DNA from: Sphingomonas taxi
GTDB taxonomy: Bacteria > Pseudomonadota > Alphaproteobacteria > Sphingomonadales > Sphingomonadaceae
NCBI GenBank assembly: GCA_003240625.1
Contig: QFMX01000008.1
Location: 62,001 to 126,000, forward strand
Reading direction: 5' to 3'
Length of the DNA stretch: 64,000 nucleotides
Part shown: positions 52,009-60,561 of the stretch, in pieces
How the letters are laid out: each line of letters begins with the position of its first letter
Position numbering within the stretch: the stretch's first letter is position 1
Made by a program: the position numbers and the translations under genes
The notes under the pieces: generated by a model
What the model saw: the letters and a program-made list of their open reading frames with translations, nothing else
What the model was told of the DNA's origin: nothing
Databases searched by the model: none

Positions 52009-53337
52009 ATGCGCAAACACATCCTCATCGTCCTCGGCCTGATCCTGCTCGTGATCGCCGCGGGCGTCACCTATCTCGCCTGGCCCGACACGGCGAAATT
52101 GCCGGTCGATCAGGTGACCGGCAAGCTCCCCAAGATCACCGATCCCCGTATCCAGACGATCCCGACCGTCAAGGTCGCGAAGGTCGTCGGCTGGCAGAAC
52201 GGCGCGATGCCGACGCCGGCCGCCGGCCTCAAGGTCCAGCCGTTTGCGACCGGGCTCGATCACCCGCGCTGGATGTACCGTCTGCCTAATGGCGACGTGC
52301 TGGTCGCTGAGACGAACTCGCCGCCGCGCGAGGCTGGTGGGATCACCGGCTGGGTGATGAAGGTGCTCATGGGCCGCGCCGGCGCCGGCGTCCCTTCGGC
52401 GAACCGCATCACGTTGCTGCGCGACGCGAACGGCGACGGCGTGGCGGAGACGAAGTCGGTGTTCATGACGGGCCTCAACTCGCCCTTCGGCATGACCCTG
52501 CTCGACGGACAGCTCTACATCGGCAACACCGACGCGCTCGTCCGCGTCCCCTATACCGACGGCGCCACGAAGATCACCGCCAAGCCCGAGCTCGTCATCA
52601 AGCTCAACCCGGGCGGCAATCACTGGGCACGCAACGTCATCACCGCGGCCGACGGCAAGACGCTGTACGTCGGCGTCGGATCGTCCTCGAACATCGCCGA
52701 GAACGGCATGGACGCCGAGAAATACCGCGCCAATATCCTCCAGGTCTGGCCGAAGGACAAGAACTGGCGGATCTACGCCGCGGGCTTGCGCAACCCCAAC
52801 GGCATGGCGATCAATCCCAAGTCGGGCGAATTGTGGACCGTCGTCAACGAGCGCGACATGCTCGGCTCCGATCTCGCGCCCGATTACCTGACGCAGGTCG
52901 AGTTCGGCGATCACTTCGGCTGGCCCTGGTATTATTGGGGCGGCTATCCCGACAGCCGCGTCGAGCCGAAGAACCCCGCGCTCCAGCAATATTCCAAGCG
53001 CCCCGATTATGCGCTCGGACCCCACGTCGCGGCGCTCGGCCTGACTTTCTCCGCGGATGCCAAGCTCGGCGCAAACTTCGCCAACGGCGCGTTCGTCGGC
53101 GAGCACGGCTCGTGGAACCGCAAGCCGGTGTCTGGCTACAAGGTCGTCTATGTGCCCTTCGGCGACACCGGCTTCCCGGCAGCGAACGCAAAGCCGGTCG
53201 ATGTGCTCGGCGGGTTCCTCAACAAGGACGGCGACGCGCAGGGCCGGCCGGTCGGCGTCATCACCGACAAGACCGGTGGCCTGCTGGTCGCGGACGACGT
53301 CGGCAACGCGATCTGGCGGGTCAGCGCGGGAGGCTGA
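52009..53337 (+). CDS. Sorbosone dehydrogenase family protein (PQQ-dependent sugar dehydrogenase-like)
   Basis: A 442-residue beta-propeller protein anchored by one N-terminal helix (KHILIVLGLILLVIAAGVTY). Typical segments are FATGLDHPRWMYRLPNGDVL, VAETNS, AAGLRNPNGMAINPKSGELW and GDHFGWPWYYWGGYPDSRVE, followed by GAFVGEHGSWNRKPVSGYKV. The family contains soluble aldose and sorbosone dehydrogenases using PQQ, but many members are of unknown activity; no PQQ synthesis gene is in the window. ATG at 52009 begins the hydrophobic anchor. Confidence 0.88.
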   Translation: MRKHILIVLGLILLVIAAGVTYLAWPDTAKLPVDQVTGKLPKITDPRIQTIPTVKVAKVVGWQNGAMPTPAAGLKVQPFATGLDHPRWMYRLPNGDVLVAETNSPPREAGGITGWVMKVLMGRAGAGVPSANRITLLRDANGDGVAETKSVFMTGLNSPFGMTLLDGQLYIGNTDALVRVPYTDGATKITAKPELVIKLNPGGNHWARNVITAADGKTLYVGVGSSSNIAENGMDAEKYRANILQVWPKDKNWRIYAAGLRNPNGMAINPKSGELWTVVNERDMLGSDLAPDYLTQVEFGDHFGWPWYYWGGYPDSRVEPKNPALQQYSKRPDYALGPHVAALGLTFSADAKLGANFANGAFVGEHGSWNRKPVSGYKVVYVPFGDTGFPAANAKPVDVLGGFLNKDGDAQGRPVGVITDKTGGLLVADDVGNAIWRVSAGG

Positions 53338-53399
53338 TCTCGCGGGGCGGGATGTTGGCCCTGCCCCTTCTAAATCTGCGCAACGGGCAACCAGTTCCT

Positions 53400-53496
53400 C
53401 GTCATCCCCGCGCAGGCGGGGATCCATATACTCAAGCGCCAGCAACCAAGTCGGAAGCTTTGCCGATATGGGTTCCCGCCTCCGCGGGAATGACGA
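53400..53496. repeat. REP-like palindrome, type C (diverged)
   Basis: CGTCATCCCCGCGCAGGCGG and CCCGCCTCCGCGGGAATGACG, with a 50-base centre. Confidence 0.8.
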
Positions 53497-53561
53497 TTGC
53501 GGCGGTAGCGCGGCGCCTTCCTTCGAAACGTCGCATTCTCAAGAACGCCCAACGCACCCGC

Positions 53562-53759
53562 TCACCCTGCCAAAATCCCCTGGGCCTCGTCCAGATCATC
53601 TTCGTCGACCATGACGCGCACCGGGATCAGCAACCAGCTCCCCTCCATGATCGACATCCCGCCGTCGAAGGCGATTGCCGGAATGCCTTCGCTTTCAAGC
53701 CGCCCGACGATGATATGCGCCTCGTTCCGGCCGTACCGCCCCAGTTCGACCAGGCTCAT
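53562..53759 (-). CDS. DUF2007 domain protein
   Basis: A 65-residue protein matching the DUF2007 (PII-like, putative signal transducing) pattern: ELGRYGRNEAHIIVGRLESE, GIPAIAFDGG and LIPVRVMVDEDDLDEAQGIL. Its ATG overlaps the stop of the upstream gene by four bases, so it is made with the flavin-binding-fold protein. Function of the family is unknown. Confidence 0.85.
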   Translation of the reverse strand: MSLVELGRYGRNEAHIIVGRLESEGIPAIAFDGGMSIMEGSWLLIPVRVMVDEDDLDEAQGILAG

Positions 53760-54316
53760 GCGCCGGCCCGGTCCGGCAGGACGGTCGCGAGCCGCACTGG
53801 CAACCCGTCGATGCTCGCGGTCGGCCCCGCCAGTTCCTCGATCCGTTCGGCCTCGGTCTGTTTCGCGTGATATTTCGACAGCGTCTGCCGCTCGCGATCG
53901 AGCGTCATGAACGGCACGCCCCAGCCACAACTCGTCTGCACTTCGTCGACGTCGATCACGAAGATCTGCCGCGTGCCCGGCAACGGCGTGAACCGCGCAT
54001 ACAACTCGGCCCAGCCGTCGTCCTGCGGCAGCACGGCACGACCCTTGCCATAGATCCGGAAAATCAGCGCCGGCTGGTCGAACGCGCAGAACATGATCGT
54101 GATGCGCCCGTCCGCACCCAGATGCGCGTTGGTCTCGTTCCCGGAACCGCCGACGTCGAGATACGCGACCGTCTTCGCATCGAGCACGCGGAAACTGTCC
54201 ATGCCCTTGGGGCTGAGATTGATCCGCGCGCCCTCGGCGGCCGTCGCGACGAAGAACACCGGCTGGCGGGCAACGAACGCGCGGTGATCGTCGGTGAGTG
54301 CGGAGAAGAAGTCCAT
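53756..54316 (-). CDS. Pyridoxamine 5'-phosphate oxidase-family (split-barrel flavin) protein
   Basis: A 186-residue protein. The start MDFFSALTDDHRAFVARQPV, FFVATAAEGARINLSPKGMD, then YLDVGGSGNETNAHL and RITIMFCAFDQPALIFRIYG, is the common pattern of PPOX-related putative FMN or F420-binding proteins. It lacks the full PdxH signature, so true pyridoxamine-phosphate oxidase activity is unlikely. ATG at 54316 was chosen from family length. It diverges from the ccdAB-like pair with only 49 bases between starts. Confidence 0.87.
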   Translation of the reverse strand: MDFFSALTDDHRAFVARQPVFFVATAAEGARINLSPKGMDSFRVLDAKTVAYLDVGGSGNETNAHLGADGRITIMFCAFDQPALIFRIYGKGRAVLPQDDGWAELYARFTPLPGTRQIFVIDVDEVQTSCGWGVPFMTLDRERQTLSKYHAKQTEAERIEELAGPTASIDGLPVRLATVLPDRAGA

Positions 54317-54330
54317 CGTTCGGCTCCGAA

Positions 54331-54359
54331 TTGACGCGCGACATGTACGCGCATACCTT
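54331..54359 (+). promoter_or_regulatory. Promoter of the ccdAB-like pair
   Basis: TTGACG (54331-54336), 17-base spacer, TACCTT (54354-54359). The expected start of transcription coincides with the antitoxin ATG at 54366, so the message is probably leaderless. GCGCAT occurs twice (54349 and 54362) and may be part of an operator. Confidence 0.5.
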
Positions 54360-54365
54360 GTGCGC

Positions 54366-54611
54366 ATGAAGCATGATCCAATCGCCACCGGCAAGCGCAA
54401 ATCGGTCAACATGTCGCTGGATACCGGCATCGTTGCAGCGGCACGCGAGGCAGGGCTCAACCTTTCTCAGATCAGCGAACACGCCATCAGACACGCGACG
54501 AAAATCGAACAGGAGCGGCGATGGAAGGAAGACAATCGGGCTGCGATCGAAGGCTGGAACCGCTGGTACGAACAGAATGGCGATCCGCTCGCCCATCTGC
54601 GGCCGCTCTGA
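54366..54611 (+). CDS. ccdA: CcdA-type antitoxin
   Basis: An 81-residue antitoxin: KRKSVNMSLDTGIVAAAREA is the ribbon-helix-helix start of the CcdA family, LNLSQISEHAIRHATKIEQE continues it, and the C-terminal RRWKEDNRAAIEGWNRWYEQ, NGDPLAHLRPL matches the toxin-binding tail. No ribosome site precedes the ATG, agreeing with a leaderless message. The pair is wedged between two ordinary genes and overlaps the tldD stop. Confidence 0.92.
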   Translation: MKHDPIATGKRKSVNMSLDTGIVAAAREAGLNLSQISEHAIRHATKIEQERRWKEDNRAAIEGWNRWYEQNGDPLAHLRPL

Positions 54612-54902
54612 TTGGCACAGTTCGACGTTTATCGCATCCGCGGCAATGTGCTGGTGGTCGATTGCCAAGCGGATCTGCTGTCCGACCTGCAGACTCGATT
54701 CGTGGTACCGCTTCGTCCAACCGACGCCGTGATTTTCAAAAGGCTGATGCCCAGCTTTACGATCAACGGCGAAGTTCTGACGATGATCACGACGTTAGCC
54801 CGCGCGATCGACGTCCGCGACATCGAAGACACCGTAGCGACGCTCGATGCGGCGCAATTCGAAATAAAGGCCGCGCTCGATATGCTGATCTCGGGGTATT
54901 AG
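54612..54902 (+). CDS. ccdB: CcdB-type toxin
   Basis: A 96-residue toxin of the CcdB/gyrase-poison fold: QFDVYRIRGNVLVVDCQADL, LSDLQTRFVVPLRPTDAV and the later TINGEVLTMITTLARAIDVR. It begins with TTG directly after the antitoxin stop, with no spacer. The end differs from E. coli CcdB: the terminal Trp-Gly-Ile that contacts gyrase is replaced by LISGY, so target and potency are uncertain. It converges with tldD, the two stops overlapping by four bases. Confidence 0.9.
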   Translation: MAQFDVYRIRGNVLVVDCQADLLSDLQTRFVVPLRPTDAVIFKRLMPSFTINGEVLTMITTLARAIDVRDIEDTVATLDAAQFEIKAALDMLISGY

Positions 54903-56326
54903 GCCGCCGTCCCGCCTACCGTGAGCCCATCGACCAGCAACGTCGGTTGCCCAACGCCGGCCGGGACCGACTGCCCGCCCTTTCCACACATCCCGATTCC
55001 CTCGTCGAGCGCGAAGTCGTTGCCGATCCCGCGCACCCTGGTCAGCGAGCTAGGCCCGTCGCCGATCAGCGTCGCGCCCTTGATCGGGGCGCCGAGCTTG
55101 CCGTCCTCGATCAGATACGCCTCGGTGCAGCTGAACACGAACTTGCCCGAGACGATATCGACCTGCCCGCCGCCGAACGCCTTGGCGAAGATGCCCTTCT
55201 TCACGCGCGACAGAAGCTCGGCGGGATCGTCGTTGCCGGCCTTCATGAAGGTGTTGGTCATCCGCGGCATCGGCGCGTGCGCGTAGCTCTCGCGACGCCC
55301 GTTACCGGTCGCCTCGACACCCATCAGCCGCGCGTTCAGCCGGTCCTGCATATAGCCCTTGAGGATGCCATCCTCGATCAGCACGGTCTCACGCGTCGGC
55401 GTGCCTTCGTCGTCGATCGTCAGCGACCCGCGGCGATCCTGCAGCGAGCCATCGTCGACCACGGTGACGCCCTCCGCTGCAACGCGCTCGCCGATCCGCC
55501 CCGAGAACGCCGACGTCCCCTTGCGGTTGAAATCGCCTTCCAGCCCGTGACCGATCGCCTCGTGCAGCAAGATGCCGGGCCATCCATTGCCGAGCAGCAC
55601 GGTCATCTCGCCCGCCGGTGCCGCGATCGATTCCAGGTTCACCAACGCCTGCGATAGAGCCTCGTCGATCGCGCGGTTGTACGTCTCAGGCTCGAACAGG
55701 TCGTTATAGAGATAGCGCCCGCCGATCCCGTAGCTGCCCGTCTCCCGCCGCCCGTTCTGCTCGGCGACGATCGAGACGTTGAGGCGTACCAGCGGGCGGA
55801 CATCCGTCGCGACGAACCCATCGGCGCGGACGATCTCGACCACCGACCACGTCCCCGACAGGCTCACCGACACCTGCGCGACGCGCGGATCGCGGGCGCG
55901 GGCGGCGGCGTCGATCGTCTGGCACAGGTTCACCTTGTCGGCGAACGGCACCAAGTCGAGCGGGTCGGCGGCGGTGTAGCGGTGGCGATTGGTACCCTGC
56001 GGCGGACCGGCCTTCGCGGCGACCCCCGGCTCGATCAGCGCCATCGTCTCGGCGGCGCGACGTATCGCGGCGGGTGTCATCTCGTTCGAATGCGCGAACG
56101 CGGTCATCTCGCCCGAGACGGCGCGCAGACCAAAGCCCGAGCTCGTGTCGTAGGACGCGGTCTTCAGTCGGCCATCGTCGAACCCGAACGCCTCGGCCTT
56201 GCGATATTGCAGGTACAGCTCGCCGTCATCGGCCTTGCCGAGCGCCTTGGCGGTCAGCGCCTGCGCCTGTTCGGGGTCGAGCGTATCGCGGTAGAGGAAC
56301 GAACGGGGGTCTGCTGCTATCGTCAT
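54899..56326 (-). CDS. tldD: Metalloprotease TldD
   Basis: A 475-residue zinc peptidase that with TldE/PmbA degrades unfolded peptides and matures some modified peptides. Catalytic motif HEAIGH (His255, Glu256, His260) within NGWPGILLHEAIGHGLEGDF. Family ends QSVPAGVGQPTLLVDGLTVG are clear. The partner tldE/pmbA is not in the window. Convergent overlap with ccdB at its 3' end. Confidence 0.95.
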   Translation of the reverse strand: MTIAADPRSFLYRDTLDPEQAQALTAKALGKADDGELYLQYRKAEAFGFDDGRLKTASYDTSSGFGLRAVSGEMTAFAHSNEMTPAAIRRAAETMALIEPGVAAKAGPPQGTNRHRYTAADPLDLVPFADKVNLCQTIDAAARARDPRVAQVSVSLSGTWSVVEIVRADGFVATDVRPLVRLNVSIVAEQNGRRETGSYGIGGRYLYNDLFEPETYNRAIDEALSQALVNLESIAAPAGEMTVLLGNGWPGILLHEAIGHGLEGDFNRKGTSAFSGRIGERVAAEGVTVVDDGSLQDRRGSLTIDDEGTPTRETVLIEDGILKGYMQDRLNARLMGVEATGNGRRESYAHAPMPRMTNTFMKAGNDDPAELLSRVKKGIFAKAFGGGQVDIVSGKFVFSCTEAYLIEDGKLGAPIKGATLIGDGPSSLTRVRGIGNDFALDEGIGMCGKGGQSVPAGVGQPTLLVDGLTVGGTAA

Positions 56327-56344
56327 CCGATAGATATAAGAGGC

Positions 56345-56578
56345 TTAGCGCCCGGCGCCATCCCCGTGATCGCGCAACGTCGACTGATCCGCGCCGTCGG
56401 CCGCGCCGCCGACGAGGATGAAACGGCGGTCGCAATAGCCGCAATCGACATAGCCGGTCTCGTCGATCTGCAACCAGACACGCGGATGGCCGAGCGCTGC
56501 GCCGCCGGGAATGTCTGTGGCGCCGTCGCAGGCGACGCGGGCGTGGGTGACGCGAGTGGTTTCGAGCGGCGGATGCAT
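56345..56578 (-). CDS. Small zinc-finger protein (CHCC/NDUFS6-like)
   Basis: A 77-residue protein: VACDG, GHPRVWLQIDETGYVDCGYC and DRRFIL form the Cys-His-Cys-Cys zinc-finger pattern related to the NDUFS6 subunit of complex I. Alphaproteobacterial members exist as free small proteins. It sits 18 bases upstream of tldD on the same strand and may be co-transcribed with it. Confidence 0.88.
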   Translation of the reverse strand: MHPPLETTRVTHARVACDGATDIPGGAALGHPRVWLQIDETGYVDCGYCDRRFILVGGAADGADQSTLRDHGDGAGR

Positions 56579-56701
56579 GCGGGGTCGATAGCAAGCGTGC
56601 GCGGGCCGGGCAATTGGTTCTTCCCCGTCTCCGCGCGAACAAATCTTCTTTGCAACGCCCGAGGGGATGACCCGCCCGCACCGCGCCGCTATGCCGCACC
56701 T

Positions 56702-57625
56702 ATGACCGAAGCTGCGATCGCCATCTCGAATCTCTGCAAGACCTACGCCGGCGGCAAGCGCGCGCTCGACGGTGTGACGTTCGACGTCCCCCGCGGCCAA
56801 ATCTTCGGGCTGCTCGGCCCCAACGGCGCGGGCAAGTCGACGCTGATCAACATCCTCGCGGGCCTCGTCAACAAGACCGACGGCAGCGCCGCGATCTGGG
56901 GCTTCGACATCGACGAGCACCCGCGCAACGCCAAGGCGTCGATCGGGATCGTCAACCAGGAGATCCTGTTCGATCCCTTCTTCTCGCCGTTCGAGACGCT
57001 GGAGATCCAGGCCGGGCTCTACGGCGTCCCCAAGGCGAAGCGCCGCACGATGGAACTGCTGCGTGCAGTGCATCTCGAGGACAAGGCGCACGCGTACGCC
57101 CGCACGCTGTCGGGCGGCATGAAACGTCGCCTGATGGTGGCCAAAGCGATGGTCCACTCGCCCCCCGTCCTCGTCCTCGACGAGCCCACCGCGGGCGTCG
57201 ACATCGAACTCCGCCAACAGCTCTGGACCTATGTCCGCAGCCTCAACCAAGCCGGCGTGACCGTGGTCCTCACCACCCATTACCTAGAAGAAGCCGAAGA
57301 ACTCTGCGACCGGATCGCGATCATCAACAACGGCCGCCTGATCGCCAACGAACCCACGCGCGAGCTGGTCGGCAAGGCGCAGGAGAAGATCGTCGCCGTC
57401 ACCGTCGACCGCGACGTGACCGATATCCCCGCCAACGCCTGCTTCCAGAAGATCACGCTGATGGGCAATCGCACGCTCGAGATCACCTACAAGAAGGACC
57501 GGGTGAACGCCGGCGAAGTCTTGGCGGCAATCCAGTCCAACGGCTTCGGCATCGTCGACGTCTCGACCAAGGAACCCGATCTGGAGGACGTCTTCCTCAG
57601 CCTGACTCGCGCTGCCAACGCATGA
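56702..57625 (+). CDS. ABC transporter ATP-binding protein (ABC-2 exporter type), no adjacent permease
   Basis: A 307-residue ATPase with Walker A GLLGPNGAGKSTL, signature RTLSGGMKRRLMVAKAMVHS, Walker B VLVLDEPTAGVD and switch TTHYLEEAEELCDR, plus a C-terminal extension typical of CcmA/NatA-type exporters. An ATG at 56702 matches the family start. No permease gene is next to it; the gene overlaps nadB by four bases instead, so its membrane partner must be elsewhere or the protein acts with another complex. Confidence 0.93.
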   Translation: MTEAAIAISNLCKTYAGGKRALDGVTFDVPRGQIFGLLGPNGAGKSTLINILAGLVNKTDGSAAIWGFDIDEHPRNAKASIGIVNQEILFDPFFSPFETLEIQAGLYGVPKAKRRTMELLRAVHLEDKAHAYARTLSGGMKRRLMVAKAMVHSPPVLVLDEPTAGVDIELRQQLWTYVRSLNQAGVTVVLTTHYLEEAEELCDRIAIINNGRLIANEPTRELVGKAQEKIVAVTVDRDVTDIPANACFQKITLMGNRTLEITYKKDRVNAGEVLAAIQSNGFGIVDVSTKEPDLEDVFLSLTRAANA

Positions 57626-59199
57626 AGAGCGACATCCTGATCGTCGGCTCAGGCGCCGCAGGTCTTACCGCCGCGCTCAACCTCGCCGACCGCTTCAAGG
57701 TCACCGTGCTCGCCAAGGGCGCGCTGAACGAAGGCTCGACCGCCTGGGCGCAAGGCGGGATCGCCGCCGTGCTGGAGCCCGGCGACACGTTCGAGAACCA
57801 TGTCGAGGACACGATGGTCGCAGGCGCCGGCCTCAACGATCGCGCGATCGTTGAGATGGTCGTCGAAGGCGCTCCCGCCGCGATCGAACGCCTTACGCAT
57901 CTCGGCGTGCCGTTCGAAACCGAGGGCAATGCGTTGCATCTGACGCGCGAGGGTGGCCACAGCCATCGCCGCATCGTCCACGTCGCCGACGCGACCGGCT
58001 GGGCGGTGCAGGAGGCGTTGCAGAAGGCCGCGGAAGCGCATCCGAACATCACCCTGGTCCCCGACCAGATCGCGATCGACCTCGCCACCGGCCGTCACGA
58101 GCAACGCTATTCGGGCGCCGGCAACGTCTGGGGGGTCTACGCGGTCGACCGCAAGACCGAACGCGTGGCCCTCTACACCGCGCGCGCGACGATCCTCGCG
58201 ACCGGTGGCGCAGGGCGGACATATCTGTTCTCGACCGCACCCCGCGGCGCGACCGGTGACGGCATCGCGATGGCGTGGCGGGCCGGTGCGCGTGTCTCCA
58301 ACATGGAGATGATGCAGTTCCACCCGACCTGCCTGTATAACCTTGAGGTCAAGAATTTCCTGATCACCGAGGCGGTGCGCGGCGAAGGCGGGCGGCTGAT
58401 CAACCCGTCGACCGGCAAGCGCTTCATGACCTATTACGACCCGGCGCGGATGGAACTCGCGCCGCGCGATATCGTCGCGCGTGCGATCGATGCCGAGATC
58501 AAGCGCTACGGCCTCGACTATGTCCATCTCGACATCAGCCACATGCCCGCCGACTTCATCCGCCACCACTTCCCGAACATCCACGAGAAGCTGCTGACGG
58601 TCGGCATCGACATGACGACGCAGCCGATCCCGGTCGTCCCCGCGCAACATTATACCTGCGGCGGGATCGTCATCGACGAACATGGCAAGACCGACCTTCC
58701 CGGCCTGTATGCCGCCGGCGAGTGCACCGAATCCGGCCTGCACGGCGCCAACCGCCTCGCGTCCAACTCGCTGCTCGAATGCTTCGTGTTCGGCGAAGCG
58801 GCGGCGGACAACATCGCGGCGAACTGGGACAAACTGCCCCCGCCCCCGCCGATCCGCCCCTGGGACGAAAGCCGCGTCACGGATTCGGACGAAGAGGTCG
58901 TCATCAAGCAAACCTGGACCGAAATCCGCCGTTTCATGTGGAATTACGTCGGCATCGTCCGCACCACTAAGCGGCTCGAACGCGCCAAGCACCGCATCGA
59001 ATTGCTCAACGACGAGGTCGCGGAATATTACCAGCATTTCCGCGTCACCCCAGACCTGATCGAGCTCCGCAATCTGCTCCAGACCGCCGAGTTGATCGTG
59101 CGGTCGGCGCTGCACCGGCACGAAAGCCGCGGGCTGCATTTCACGCTCGATTATCCCGAAACGCTGCCCGACGCGGTCGATACGGTTCTCGTTCCCTGA
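57622..59199 (+). CDS. nadB: L-aspartate oxidase
   Basis: A 525-residue FAD enzyme, first step of de novo NAD synthesis from aspartate. N-terminal FAD fold DILIVGSGAAGLTAALNLAD and GSTAWAQGGIAAVLEPGD; active-site region MEMMQFHPTCLYN and CGGIVIDEHGKTDLPGLYAA, GECTESGLHGANRLASNSLL. The ATG overlaps the ABC ATPase stop (ATGA). nadA and nadC, often adjacent, are absent here. Confidence 0.97.
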   Translation: MKSDILIVGSGAAGLTAALNLADRFKVTVLAKGALNEGSTAWAQGGIAAVLEPGDTFENHVEDTMVAGAGLNDRAIVEMVVEGAPAAIERLTHLGVPFETEGNALHLTREGGHSHRRIVHVADATGWAVQEALQKAAEAHPNITLVPDQIAIDLATGRHEQRYSGAGNVWGVYAVDRKTERVALYTARATILATGGAGRTYLFSTAPRGATGDGIAMAWRAGARVSNMEMMQFHPTCLYNLEVKNFLITEAVRGEGGRLINPSTGKRFMTYYDPARMELAPRDIVARAIDAEIKRYGLDYVHLDISHMPADFIRHHFPNIHEKLLTVGIDMTTQPIPVVPAQHYTCGGIVIDEHGKTDLPGLYAAGECTESGLHGANRLASNSLLECFVFGEAAADNIAANWDKLPPPPPIRPWDESRVTDSDEEVVIKQTWTEIRRFMWNYVGIVRTTKRLERAKHRIELLNDEVAEYYQHFRVTPDLIELRNLLQTAELIVRSALHRHESRGLHFTLDYPETLPDAVDTVLVP

Positions 59200-59243
59200 C
59201 ATGGGGGCGACTCGGCGCACCCTCGGCGCGCTTCGTCGCAGTG

Positions 59244-59269
59244 GGGCGCGGGCCCTGTTTCCCGCGCCC
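59244..59269 (+). other. Strong hairpin after nadB
   Basis: GGGCGCGGG (59244) pairs with CCCGCGCCC (59261) around an eight-base loop. No T-run follows, so it is not a standard terminator. Confidence 0.4.
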
Positions 59270-59317
59270 GAACAGCGGATAAGGGTCGCTGCTCCAGTGC
59301 AGGGCGTTCAATCCATC

Positions 59318-60424
59318 ATGACATCGGCGAGTGCGTTCAATCGGCTTCTGGCAACCACCCTCTTCAGCGTGGCGCTCGCCGGATGCGGATCGGCGTCGCG
59401 GCCTAGCCCGCCGGCGGTCACCCCGATGCAGCAGGCCGGGGGGTTCGTCTCGATCCCGGTGCCGCCACCATTACCGCGGACTCCGCGGCCCGCGCCGGCC
59501 AACCTGGTCAACGCGATCTCCGAATTGCAGAGCGGATTCCAGGGCAAGGCAGGGATCGCCGTCCGCGCGGTCGACGATGGCTGGACGGTCGAGGCCGGGG
59601 GGCGCCAGTTGCTGCCGCAGCAGTCGGTCAGCAAGCTGTGGGTCGCAATGACCGTGATGGATCTGCGCGACCAGGGCAAGATTCGCCTCGACGAGCCGAT
59701 CGTCGTCCGCCCGCAGGACCTGACGCTGTTCCATCAGCCGATCGCGATGCTGGTGAAGGGCGACGGCTATCGCACGACCGTCGGTGAGTTGCTGACGCGT
59801 GCGCTGACGCATAGCGACAATACCGCGAACGACCGGTTGCTGACGCGGGTCGGTGGGCCGTCGGCGGTGCGGTCGATGATCGCGCGGAAACAACTTGGCG
59901 CGATCCGGTTCGGACCGGGCGAGCGGCTGTTGCAGAGCGGCACGGCGGGACTGGTCTGGCAGCCCTCCTATGCGGTCAACGGCGGCTTCATGACGGCGCG
60001 CAATCGGCTGTCGCCGGCCGTGCGCGAGGCTGCGATGAACGCGTATGTCCGCAATCCGCCCGATGGCGCCGCGCCGATCGCGATCGCCGATGCGATTGCC
60101 CGGCTGGCGAAGGGCGATATCTTGTCCGAAACCTCGACCAAGATCCTGCTCGACACGATGGGACGCTCGGTCACCGGCCGCGCCCGCCTGCGCGCCGCGC
60201 TGCCCGGCGGCTGGGAGATCGCGCACAAGACCGGCACCGGCCAGGACCTCGGGCGGCGCAATGCGGGGTTCAACGACGTCGGCCTGCTGACCGCGCCGGA
60301 TGGGCGTCGCTATGCGATCGCGGTGATGATCGGCGACACGATCCGGCCGATGCCCGAGCGGCAGCGGCTGATCCAGGCCGCCGCGGCGGCGGTCGCGAAG
60401 TACGCCGGGACGACCGCCCGCTGA
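59318..60424 (+). CDS. Class A beta-lactamase-fold lipoprotein
   Basis: A 368-residue serine-active protein. Lipobox LAGC with Cys23, a proline-rich linker, then the three beta-lactamase motifs: SVSK at 103-106, SDN at 166-168 and HKTGTGQ. The omega-loop ExxLN (Glu166 region) is not recognisable; this glutamate activates deacylating water in true class A enzymes. It may be a poor hydrolase or a penicillin-binding or peptidoglycan-sensing relative. The ATG at 59318 begins the signal peptide. Outer- or inner-membrane anchored, periplasmic face. Confidence 0.88.
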   Translation: MTSASAFNRLLATTLFSVALAGCGSASRPSPPAVTPMQQAGGFVSIPVPPPLPRTPRPAPANLVNAISELQSGFQGKAGIAVRAVDDGWTVEAGGRQLLPQQSVSKLWVAMTVMDLRDQGKIRLDEPIVVRPQDLTLFHQPIAMLVKGDGYRTTVGELLTRALTHSDNTANDRLLTRVGGPSAVRSMIARKQLGAIRFGPGERLLQSGTAGLVWQPSYAVNGGFMTARNRLSPAVREAAMNAYVRNPPDGAAPIAIADAIARLAKGDILSETSTKILLDTMGRSVTGRARLRAALPGGWEIAHKTGTGQDLGRRNAGFNDVGLLTAPDGRRYAIAVMIGDTIRPMPERQRLIQAAAAAVAKYAGTTAR

Positions 60425-60439
60425 ACTGAGATCTTCTGC

Positions 60440-60549
60440 TCCCCTCCCTGAAAGGGAGGGGTTGGGGGTGGGTCGGCCAGTTTGCGCCACCAACGTCTGG
60501 AATGTGCGGAACCCGACCCACCCCCTGCCCCTCCCTTTCAGGGAGGGGT
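60440..60549. repeat. REP-like palindromic element, type D (short form)
   Basis: CCCCTCCCTGAAAGGGAGGG, GTTGGGGGTGGGTCGGC, a 50-base centre, CCCGACCCACCCCCTG and CCCCTCCCTTTCAGGGAGGG. Confidence 0.87.
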
Positions 60550-60561
60550 AAGAAGACGCCC

